A stretch of DNA of 5,232 nucleotides from an uncultured Gemella sp. GTDB lineage: Bacteria > Bacillota > Bacilli > Staphylococcales > Gemellaceae. The stretch is taken from positions 1 to 5,232 of the forward strand of contig CAKMQO010000183.1 of NCBI GenBank assembly GCA_927911695.1, read 5' to 3'. The stretch's first letter is position 1; each line of letters begins with the position of its first letter. Both the position numbers and the translations under genes were made by a program. The notes beneath the pieces were generated by a model that saw only the letters and a program-made list of their open reading frames with translations, ran no database searches and was not told the DNA's origin. Positions 1-5,232 of the stretch are shown here, piece after piece.

Positions 1-7
1 GCAAACA

Positions 8-142
8 TTAAGCTGAAAGAACTTTTCTTCCTTTAGCTCTACGTCTTGCTAATACATTTCTTCCGTTTTTAGTGCTCATTCTAGCTCTAAATCCGTGTAC
101 TTTTGAATGTTTTCTTTTATTTGGTTGATACGTACGTTTCAT
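8..142 (-). CDS. rpmH: 50S ribosomal protein L34
   Basis: This is a small, very basic structural protein of the large ribosomal subunit that binds 23S rRNA. The reverse strand reads a complete 44-residue protein starting [18 protein letters not shown] and ending GRKVLSA. That is the full family length and nearly the Bacillus/Staphylococcus sequence, with the conserved blocks [21 protein letters not shown] and LARRR all present. The ATG (140-142) is preceded by GAGGAGG (148-154 on the reverse strand) five bases away, which fixes the start. The stop lies seven bases from the window edge, so the usual downstream partner rnpA and any terminator are out of view. Divergence from dnaA across the origin is the standard arrangement and puts the gene on the leading strand of the left replication arm. 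No frame damage is present, unlike dnaA and dnaN. Confidence 0.97.
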   Translation of the reverse strand: MKRTYQPNKRKHSKVHGFRARMSTKNGRNVLARRRAKGRKVLSA

Positions 143-196
143 TTTGTCCTCCTCGAGTTTTCTTTTCTTTACTTAGATAGATGTAATAACTGAATT

Positions 197-225
197 AGTT
201 TAACATATCTAAAATAATTTATCAA
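197..225 (-). promoter_or_regulatory. probable rpmH promoter (extended -10)
   Basis: On the reverse strand TTGATA (220-225, one mismatch to TTGACA) is followed after 17 bases by TAAACT (197-202, four of six to TATAAT). The -10 carries an upstream TG at the extended -10 position (TGT then TAAACT). Transcription would start near 190, giving a leader of roughly 48 bases before the rpmH ATG that contains the strong Shine-Dalgarno sequence. Position and spacing fit sigma-A. This was judged by eye only. Confidence 0.5.
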
Positions 226-436
226 GTAAAAACCTCATTTTTTCTAAAAAAAATCTAGGCAGGTGCAAATATACTATAGAATATAACTAAATATTATCAC
301 TAATTATGATTAAAATTCTTATTCTTTCATTGATAGATAAAAATAATAGTCCATGTACTAATAGATAATATTGTTAATAATCTGTTAATTTTTGTTTTTC
401 AGTATAAGAAAATATTTAAGTATCTCTTTTGAATAC

Positions 437-466
437 TTTTCCACAGTTTATTATAAGTTATCCACA
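437..466 (+). other. pair of DnaA boxes, including the only perfect consensus
   Basis: TTTTCCACA (437-445) and TTATCCACA (458-466) have the same orientation and start 21 bases apart, about two helical turns, so bound DnaA would sit on one face. The second is the only exact consensus box in the window. The first, with its trailing G, is identical to the box at 2395-2403 next to the putative unwinding element. Confidence 0.85.
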
Positions 467-536
467 TATCTTTGTTAATAACTTTATTAACATCTAGAAA
501 CCATTTTCTTTTTTCTTAAGTTTTTAACAGATTTAT

Positions 537-574
537 AAAGTTATTCACAATTTCACATTTAAAAGTTATTCACA
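537..574 (+). repeat. direct repeat of DnaA box TTATTCACA
   Basis: The 13-mer AAAGTTATTCACA occurs at 537-549 and again at 562-574, a 25-base period. Each copy contains a one-mismatch DnaA box (541-549 and 566-574). The identity extends beyond the 9-base box on its 5' side, so the copies may have arisen by local duplication or may carry shared flanking specificity. Confidence 0.75.
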
Positions 575-710
575 GGTGTTAATTGTGTGTGAAAAACTCT
601 TAAAGTATATTTATATTAATCTTAAAAGTTGTTAATAAACTTTTAAATTATCTTGATTATTTATTTAATTTCTTTTCTTTTTAACATATTCACATCTTTT
701 TATTACTCTT

Positions 711-753
711 TTATTCACATAGTTAATAACTTCTGTTAACAACTTGTGAATAA
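711..753. other. inverted pair of DnaA boxes before the dnaA promoter
   Basis: TTATTCACA at 711-719 (+) and its reverse complement TGTGAATAA at 745-753 lie just upstream of the dnaA promoter. The right-hand box ends 7 bases before the likely -35 position. Boxes in this position are known in other bacteria to mediate repression of dnaA by its own product, so autoregulation is a reasonable inference here. Confidence 0.7.
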
Positions 754-760
754 CTTATGT

Positions 761-789
761 TTTATTTTATTAACTTTTTATGCTATAAT
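761..789 (+). promoter_or_regulatory. dnaA promoter (perfect extended -10)
   Basis: TGCTATAAT at 781-789 is an exact sigma-A -10 hexamer (784-789) with the TGn extension. The -35 position 17 bases upstream, TTTATT (761-766), is poor, as is common when an extended -10 is present. The start would fall near 796, leaving a leader of about 25 bases that contains the Shine-Dalgarno sequence. DnaA boxes lie immediately upstream. Confidence 0.75.
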
Positions 790-806
790 TAATTATATAT
801 TTTTTT

Positions 807-813
807 AAGGAGG
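807..813 (+). promoter_or_regulatory. ribosome binding site that selects the TTG start of dnaA
   Basis: AAGGAGG is a strong Shine-Dalgarno sequence ending seven bases before TTG at 821. There is no ATG in a usable position, and the protein homology begins directly after this codon, so a TTG start is favoured. Rare start codons are frequent in dnaA genes. Confidence 0.85.
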
Positions 814-820
814 TATTTCA

Positions 821-2306
821 TTGAGTAATTCTAATTTCTTATGGGAAATTATTCTTCGTGAACTAAAGAGTACCGTTGATCCTCATGTTTTTGATACTTG
901 GTTTTCTGGTGCTTCTATAGATAACGTCGATTTTATGAAAAAATCAATAGTTATTACTAGTAAAGAAGCTCTTATTTCTCAATTTATTCAAGGTGCTTAT
1001 GATCAAAAATTAAAAGAAATACTAAAGAAAAATACTGGATTTGATTTTAATATAGACTATACTTCCCTTGACACTGATATTCCTCTAATTACACCTCAGG
1101 TTGTTGATGAAAAGCCAGCAGCTGAAAATCTAATTAGACAGAACTTTCTTCAAGGTGATAAACCTTCTGGGGCTCAACATTTTTACCAAAAACAAACTTT
1201 TCCTCTAGAAGATTATAAACATCCTGTCCCTAATAAAAATATTACAGCGAGTAAAAAGAATCCTACGCTTAATAAAAACTACACTTTTGAAAATTTCGTA
1301 GTAGGGGAAGGTAATGCTTTTACACATAATATAGCATGGAATGTTGCAGTTTCTCCTGGTGGTATCTATAATCCTCTATTTATCTACGGAGGTGTTGGAC
1401 TAGGAAAAACGCACTTACTTCACGCTATTGGTAATGAAATGGAAGCTAATTTTCCTGATTTTAAAATTGAATGTATTTCATCTGAGAAATTTTTAAATGA
1501 ATTTCTAGCTTCTATTAAACCTATGAAAGATAAAAACAACTATACTAATGCGGATGAAGACTTTAGAAGAAAATACCGCGACGTTGATGCTCTTTTAATC
1601 GATGATATTCAATTCTTATCAGGTAAAACTGAAACACAAAATGCATTTTTCATACATTTAACGAGCTACAAATGAATCAGAAACAAATCGTTCTTATAAG
1701 TGATCGCTCTCCATCTCAACTTAATGATTTGGAAGATAGATTAGTTACTAGATTCAGTCAGGGGATCACTGCGGACATTACACCACCTGACTTCGAAACA
1801 CGTATGGCAATTATTAAATTCAAATGTGAACAGTTCGATATTAAACTAGATGAAGAGACACTTACTTATATTTCTAGTAATGTATCATCTAATATAAGAG
1901 AGCTTGAAGGTGTTCTTAAACGTATTAAGTTCACAGCAACTTCTAAGCATGAACAACCTTCACTTAGTATTGCCGAGGAAATACTAAAAAGCGCAAAAAA
2001 CTTCACCTAGAAAAAAATATTTCACCTGATAATATTATTAATGTTTGTGCAGACTTCTATAAAATCAAGGTTGATGATATTCTTTCATCTTCTCGTAAAA
2101 AAGAAGTCGTACAGGTTAGAAATATAGCTATCTACTTATGTAGGGAACTTACTACATTATCATTCCCTTCTATAGGTGATTGTTTTAATAAAGATCATAC
2201 TTCTATTCTTTATTCATTCAATAAAATAGCAAAACTAAGCAAAGATGAAAATCCTGAGATTTTTGAAGATATAGAAGTAATAAAAGAACGTTTAGGAAAA
2301 ATATAA
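821..2306 (+). CDS. dnaA: chromosomal replication initiator DnaA, interrupted by two apparent frameshifts
   Basis: DnaA is the AAA+ ATPase that binds oriC boxes, melts the origin and loads the helicase. The reading is broken twice. The first frame runs 821-1675, the second continues through the ATG at 1672 to a stop at 2010, and the third is open to TAA 2304-2306. Adding one T at 1646-1650 and one A at 1995-2000 gives one protein of about 495 residues (B. subtilis 446). Restored domains: I about 1-85; a long linker about 86-150; AAA+ about 152-375, with Walker A GGVGLGKT (190-197), Walker B LLIDDIQF (258-265), box VII LEDRLVTRF (R307, R311) and sensor II NIRELEG (R360); DNA-binding domain IV about 395-495. 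In domain IV the usual GGRDHTTV is FNKDHTSI, keeping D459, H460 and T461. As written, domain IV is lost. An automatic pipeline would call this a pseudogene, but the gene is essential and the flanks are clean, so read error is likelier. Identity is certain; the frame damage could be real or artefact. Confidence 0.95.
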
Positions 2307-2341
2307 GAGGCTGTTAAAATCTACTAAAGATATTAATATGT

Positions 2342-2452
2342 TTTTTCACAAGTTATTAACAAGGAAAAATTCATTATTTTTGCGTATTCTTTAGTTTTCC
2401 ACAGTTTTTACAGGCCTTATTATTATTATTTTATTAAATATATATTATATAT
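2342..2452 (+). other. oriC: oriC, downstream half: DnaA boxes, DnaA-trio-like triplets and AT-rich unwinding element
   Basis: The dnaA-dnaN gap has the parts of a Bacillus-type basal unwinding system in the expected order. There are boxes TTTTTCACA (2342-2350), TTATTAACA (2353-2361) and TTTTCCACA (2395-2403), then a short spacer ending in GGCC (2413-2416). Four TTA triplets follow (2417-2428), and then an almost pure A/T tract to 2452. Read 3' to 5' on the opposite strand the triplets are AAT, which fits the published trio consensus (G or A, then A, then T or A), although GAT is preferred. DnaA would extend from the box along these triplets and open the AT tract. A weak promoter for dnaN (TTTACA at 2407-2412, with poor -10 candidates) could overlap. 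Structure is seen; function is inferred from B. subtilis. Confidence 0.75.
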
Positions 2453-2458
2453 AAGGAG
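2453..2458 (+). promoter_or_regulatory. ribosome binding site of dnaN
   Basis: AAGGAG ends five bases before ATG 2464 and directly abuts the AT-rich tract of the origin. The translation signal of the clamp gene therefore starts where the unwinding element ends. Confidence 0.8.
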
Positions 2459-2463
2459 AAAAC

Positions 2464-3602
2464 ATGAAATTTACTATAACTAAATCAAATTTTCTTGATG
2501 GCTTAAATCACGTATCAAGAGTAATTGCCCCTAATTCTCTTTTTGAAATTCTAAAAGGAATTAAAATAGAATTAGAAAAAGATAAACTTATATTAAAAGC
2601 AAGTGATTCTTTAGTATCTGTAGAATATTCTGTAAATAGCTATGAAGATGATAAAGAAGTTATTACAATAGAAGAAGAAGGACAAGTAGTATTACCTTCT
2701 CGTAATTTTATAGAAATAATTAGAAAAGCACCAACAGATTTAATAGAAATCGAAACAGTTGGTAACAATATTTTAGTTAAATCAGGTAAAAGTGAATTTA
2801 ACGTAAAAGGATATGATGCAAATGATTATCCAGAATTCCCAGTTATCTCTAAAGAAAACAGTCTTAAATTAGAAGCTAATGTTTTTAACGATATTATTAA
2901 AGAAACAGTATTCTGTACAGCACCTAATGATCAAAGACCTATTCTTGAGGGGGTTAACTTCTCATTAAGTAACAAAGTCTTAACAGCGACAGCAACTGAC
3001 TCATATCGTCTAAGTAGAAGACAAGTTACACTAAATGATGAAGATAGTCAACAAAGAGTTTTAACTTAATTATTCCTAGAAAGCTCTAACTTATTTCCAA
3101 AGAATGATAGAAATGGAAAAAATCAAGTAGAAATCTTCTATGAAAATAATAGAATAGTTCTTTACTACCAAATGTAGTTTATACAGTATTATTAATTAGT
3201 GGAAACTATCCAAATACTAATAAACTTATTCCTACTGTTTTTGAATGTACATTCGTAGCGAACAGTAGAGAATTCTTTAGTGCAGTTGATAGGGTTGCAT
3301 TAATGAGTAGAGAAGATAAAGATGATATTATTAAATTAGTAGTAACTGATAATCTATTAGAGGTTTCTTCTCAGTCTAAAGAGTTAGGAAGTGCTGTAGA
3401 GGAATTAAAAGTTTCTTCTACATTAGAAGATGAAAAATTCGAAATTTCTGTATCTGGGAAATATCTAAAAGACGCGGTATCTGCGGTTGCTGCGGAAGAA
3501 ATTATCGTTAAGTTCTCAGGTGAGCTAACAGCGTTTATTATTCAACCAAGTGATTATCACAGAGAAATTATTGAATTAATTTTACCAGTAAGAACTTACT
3601 AA
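2464..3602 (+). CDS. dnaN: DNA polymerase III sliding clamp (beta subunit), interrupted by a cluster of apparent frameshifts
   Basis: The clamp is a ring-shaped homodimer of three similar domains per subunit that tethers polymerase to DNA and docks repair proteins. The first frame (2464-3069) gives 201 residues covering domain 1 and much of domain 2, with family blocks GIKIELE, VVLPSRNF, SGKSEFNVKGYDANDYPEFP, TVFCTAPNDQRPILEGVN and ATATDSYRL. Frame 3303-3602 gives the C-terminal part, ending in the conserved LILPVRTY. Between them, 3070-3302 is coding in changing frames: IIPRK, then ALTYFQRMIEMEK, then NQVEIFYENNRIV, then VVYTVLLISGNYPN and onward into MSRED. Four single-base losses (about 3058-3066, 3080-3082, 3117-3122 and 3170-3172) explain this, and the restored protein has about 380 residues (B. 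subtilis 378). All are -1 and lie within about 115 bases. The gene is essential, so error or locally poor reads are likelier than true decay. Identity is certain. Confidence 0.95.
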
Positions 3603-3684
3603 TAAAAAATAGGGAGTAATGGATTGAAATAAAAAGCTCCGTAAAATCAATTATTAAATTTAAAACGTAATGGTTTATAGATAA

Positions 3685-3699
3685 ACTATATAATATAGT
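3685..3699 (+). promoter_or_regulatory. possible transporter promoter with a palindrome over the -10 box
   Basis: TATAAT at 3689-3694 is an exact -10 hexamer centred in a perfect inverted repeat, ACTATA-TAA-TATAGT. No good -35 is visible 16-18 bases upstream, and there is no TGn extension. In such AT-rich DNA chance matches are common, so the call is weak. If real, transcription would begin about 110 bases before the transporter start. The symmetry could be an operator. An adjacent second repeat, GTTTAT-AG-ATAAAC (3673-3686), adds to the symmetry of the site. Confidence 0.3.
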
Positions 3700-3729
3700 A
3701 ATAATTTATAGAGTATCTATTAATTATAC

Positions 3730-3788
3730 GGGGGTAACTTTGTAAATATGATTTATATAAAATCAGTATTTTTAAGTTACTCCCTTTT
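3730..3788 (+). terminator. stem-loop in the transporter leader: attenuator-like, or the dnaN terminator
   Basis: GGGGGTAACTT (3730-3740) pairs with AAGTTACTCCC (3774-3784), 11 pairs including one G-U, around a 33-base AT-rich loop and followed by TTTT (3785-3788). It lies 128 bases after the dnaN stop and 27 bases before the transporter ATG. It could end dnaN transcription or, if the promoter near 3689 is real, act as a leader attenuator. The four-base T tract is short for an efficient intrinsic terminator. The CTCC of its right arm (3780-3783) could instead pair with GGAG of the transporter ribosome site (3802-3805), which would allow translational control. Confidence 0.45.
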
Positions 3789-3800
3789 CAAGCTTAAATT

Positions 3801-3806
3801 AGGAGG
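3801..3806 (+). promoter_or_regulatory. ribosome binding site that selects the transporter start
   Basis: AGGAGG lies four bases before ATG 3811. An in-frame ATG at 3748 would add 21 residues (MIYIKSVFLSYSLF and on) that do not look like the family N-terminus. It would also place both the stem-loop and this ribosome site inside the coding sequence, so 3811 is preferred. Confidence 0.85.
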
Positions 3807-3810
3807 AACA

Positions 3811-5001
3811 ATGACAAAGAAAAAAACTAGCATATTAATTTTATTAGGTGTTGTCTTTTTAGGACTTATTCTTAGAACACCTATTACAGCAGTAGGTGCA
3901 ATCGTTGGACCATTAAAATCTATACTAGATATCAACAATACGGTTGCTGGATTTATCACGACAATACCATTAATTGCATTTGCGATATTCAGTCCGATGG
4001 TAGCAAAATTATCAAATAAAGTAGGTTTAGAAAAGACGATATTATTAGCTGCGGTAATTATTACTGTAGGTTTAGGGCTTAGATTCTATATTAATACTTA
4101 TATATTCTTCCTTACTACATTTATCGTAGGAGTAGGAATAACAGTAGGTAATGTATTATTACCAGGATTAGTTAAGAAATATTATCCAGAAAAACTAGGA
4201 GTTATGACTGGTTTTTATGCAGTTGTTATGAATATCGGGGCTGCGGTTGCTGCGGGTATCAGTTATCCATTATTAAGTACAAATATAGGTGGAGAGAAAT
4301 TCTCAACAGGACTTGCGGTTAATATTTGGATTGCGATTGCGGTTATTAATATCTTTATCTACGCAACTATGTCGAAAAATAATGTAGTAAGTGATGTTAA
4401 AGATACTCATGAAAAAGTCCATGGATACTTTAAACATTCTAAAATGTGGACGATTATGTTGAGTATGGGATTACAATCAGCGTTATTCTATTGCAGTGTT
4501 TCATGGTTTGCTGAAATTATGATTAGTAAAGATTTCTCACCTGAAACAGCAGGGCTATTATTATCAATTAGTCAATTCGCTCAATTTCCATCTACTTTTA
4601 TAGTACCGATTTTAGCAGATAAATTGCATAATAAATTAATTATCCCTACAGTAATTACGATTGGATATATCGTGTCACTTGTTGGAATGCTTTCGACAAG
4701 TGGGAACTTCGTATTAATGCTAACATTTATAGTTATTTTCGCGTTAGCTGGAGGAGGATCATTCTCATATGTTATGTATCTATTCTCAGCTAAATCAAGA
4801 AATGAAAGTGAAGCGGCTGATATCTCAGGTTTAGCACAATCAGGGGGATACTTATTAGCGGCAATATTCCCGCCATTATTAGGATATATCAGAGATATCT
4901 CTGATTGGAATAAAGCACTATATGTATTAATAGCGACATCAGCAGTATTACTGGTGACATTAATTCACTGTAGTTCTAAAGGAAATATAATAGAAAATTA
5001 A
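3811..5001 (+). CDS. MFS transporter, CynX/NimT family
   Basis: This is an integral inner-membrane carrier of 396 residues with about 12 hydrophobic segments, the usual length for the Major Facilitator Superfamily. Three features fit the CynX/NimT branch (cyanate permease-like, 2-nitroimidazole transporter-like). The N-terminal helix runs into LRTPITAVGAIVGPL (21-35). Segment 2 contains TTIPLIAFAIFSP with the following cytoplasmic AKLSNKVGLEK (51-75). Near the C-terminus is SEAADISGLAQSGGYLLAAI (333-352), followed by PPLLGYIRD. A hydrophilic central loop (about 187-212) divides the two six-helix halves. Substrate cannot be read from sequence; some relatives export drugs and others take up small anions. 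No enzyme gene is adjacent to suggest one. The frame is intact, in contrast to dnaA and dnaN. A hairpin terminator starts six bases after the stop, so it is probably a single-gene unit. Occupying the place next to dnaN often held by yaaA-recF-gyrB is unusual. Confidence 0.9.
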   Translation: MTKKKTSILILLGVVFLGLILRTPITAVGAIVGPLKSILDINNTVAGFITTIPLIAFAIFSPMVAKLSNKVGLEKTILLAAVIITVGLGLRFYINTYIFFLTTFIVGVGITVGNVLLPGLVKKYYPEKLGVMTGFYAVVMNIGAAVAAGISYPLLSTNIGGEKFSTGLAVNIWIAIAVINIFIYATMSKNNVVSDVKDTHEKVHGYFKHSKMWTIMLSMGLQSALFYCSVSWFAEIMISKDFSPETAGLLLSISQFAQFPSTFIVPILADKLHNKLIIPTVITIGYIVSLVGMLSTSGNFVLMLTFIVIFALAGGGSFSYVMYLFSAKSRNESEAADISGLAQSGGYLLAAIFPPLLGYIRDISDWNKALYVLIATSAVLLVTLIHCSSKGNIIEN

Positions 5002-5006
5002 TAAAT

Positions 5007-5061
5007 AAGAGTAACTAACTAGCTAATTCTATGAAATAGTAAAGGTTAGTTACTCTTTTTT
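5007..5061 (+). terminator. intrinsic terminator of the transporter gene
   Basis: AAGAGTAACTAAC (5007-5019) pairs perfectly over 13 bases with GTTAGTTACTCTT (5045-5057), and a six-T tract runs 5056-5061. The 25-base loop holds a small inner hairpin, CTAT-GAA-ATAG (5029-5039). The A-rich 5' flank (AATAAATAAG) gives some symmetry, so it might also work from the other side, but the long T tract is on the right. Confidence 0.85.
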
Positions 5062-5232
5062 ATAATATCAAGTTTTTATAAAGAAAAGTTTAAAGAAACA
5101 AAAATAAGTATATGAATAAAACAGTAAAAAGAAGTAATTGATAGAGTATATAATATATTAATCTATTGATAAATACAGTTTAGAGAAAAATAATAGTACA
5201 AGTAATAAGAATTTTAATAAATAATTAAGATA
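5062..5232. other. AT-rich intergenic end of window, no gene seen
   Basis: No open frame of useful length, RNA gene or strong repeat is visible. TTGATA (5166-5171) followed after 17 bases by AATAAT (5189-5194) resembles a weak promoter for a rightward gene beyond the window. A TATAAT at 5149-5154 has no matching -35. Both are expected by chance in such AT-rich DNA. Confidence 0.5.

Larger units (their letters stand above)
372..753. other. oriC: oriC, upstream DnaA-box cluster
   Basis: The 678 bases between rpmH and dnaA contain no credible gene but many 9-mers matching or close to the DnaA box TTATCCACA. A perfect box lies at 458-466 (+). TTTTCCACA is at 437-445 (+). TTATTCACA is at 541-549, 566-574 and 711-719 (+) and at 745-753 (-). 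ATATTCACA is at 686-694. A further 9-mer, TTATTAACA, recurs at 372-380 (-), 473-481 (-), 484-492 (+) and 630-638 (-) and may be a weak box. The whole stretch is extremely AT-rich. This matches the box cluster upstream of dnaA in Bacillus-type bipartite origins, where it helps load DnaA and keeps initiation in check. I see nothing further in 226-371 beyond AT-rich sequence. Confidence 0.9.

Noticed and set aside
372..753. Repeated 9-mers as a CRISPR array
   Set aside because: Units are too short, spacing is irregular and both orientations occur; they are DnaA boxes.
1672..2010. Separate 112-residue gene starting at ATG 1672
   Set aside because: It begins in the middle of the AAA+ domain with no ribosome site of its own; it is the middle part of dnaA after a frameshift.
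2417..2436. TTA repeats as a simple microsatellite
   Set aside because: Position directly after a DnaA box and GC spacer and before the AT tract is better explained as DnaA-trio-like origin structure.
3303..3602. Separate 99-residue gene starting at ATG 3303
   Set aside because: This is clamp domain 3; the same frame continues upstream as clamp sequence (SAVDRVAL), and no ribosome site precedes the ATG.
821..3602. dnaA and dnaN as truly decayed pseudogenes
   Set aside because: Both are essential, protein motifs are kept across every break, and all six lesions are single-base losses mostly in A/T runs, which points to read error; it cannot be fully excluded without reads.
3611..3672. AGGGAG followed by ATG or TTG as the start of a small gene, possibly a yaaA remnant
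   Set aside because: The ATG opens only two codons and the TTG two. Even with one base added the frame gives about 15 residues (EIKSSVKSIIKFKT) with no visible S4-domain pattern.
3748..3810. In-frame ATG at 3748 as the transporter start
   Set aside because: Spacing to the nearest G-rich stretch is poor, the extra 21 residues are not family-like, and AGGAGG right before ATG 3811 is far better.
3777..3959. A 60-residue open frame on the minus strand
   Set aside because: It lies antisense to the start of the transporter, has no family resemblance and its sequence reflects the reverse of a membrane helix; treated as a shadow.

Overview
This window covers the chromosomal replication origin of a very AT-rich, low-GC Gram-positive bacterium (Firmicutes, Bacilli). 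The evidence is the classic order rpmH (leftward) / oriC / dnaA / dnaN (rightward), a 44-residue L34 protein very close to those of Staphylococcus and Bacillus, strong AGGAGG-type ribosome binding sites, and a beta clamp ending in the Firmicute-type LILPVRTY tail. Gemella or a near relative is my best guess. It rests on remembered family resemblance and composition, not on a search.

Layout: rpmH is on the minus strand at 8-142, with its own extended -10 promoter. From about 370 to 755 there is a gene-free, AT-rich DnaA-box cluster, the upstream half of oriC. It leads into the dnaA promoter (TGCTATAAT) and a TTG-started dnaA at 821-2306. A second DnaA-box cluster with a GC spacer, TTA triplets (DnaA-trio-like) and an AT tract fills the dnaA-dnaN gap at 2342-2452. 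The origin is therefore bipartite, as in Bacillus subtilis, with the likely unwinding site downstream of dnaA. dnaN follows at 2464-3602. A 200-base spacer holds a possible promoter with a palindrome over its -10 box and a strong stem-loop. Then comes an intact 396-residue CynX/NimT-type MFS transporter (3811-5001), closed by a 13-bp hairpin terminator at 5007-5061. The last 170 bases show no gene.

The main anomaly is that both essential replication genes are broken as written. dnaA has two and dnaN four apparent one-base losses, all of the -1 kind and mostly in A or T runs. Adding one base at each site restores full-length proteins of about 495 and 380 residues with conserved motifs on both sides. 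rpmH and the transporter are intact. Sequencing or assembly error is the most economical reading, because a cell without DnaA and the clamp is not viable. One dnaA site does fall on an in-phase A AAA AAC slippery heptamer.

How the parts work together: DnaA binds the boxes on both sides of its own gene, opens the AT tract before dnaN and probably represses its own promoter. DnaN is the sliding clamp for the forks that leave this origin. The transporter sits where many Bacilli carry yaaA-recF-gyrB, so the right side of the origin has been rearranged relative to the common order. I found no CRISPR array, tRNA, rRNA or insertion sequence, and no clearly new system. The points most worth checking are the unwinding element, the shifted DnaA-box repertoire together with a divergent DnaA recognition helix, and the paired hairpins around the transporter.
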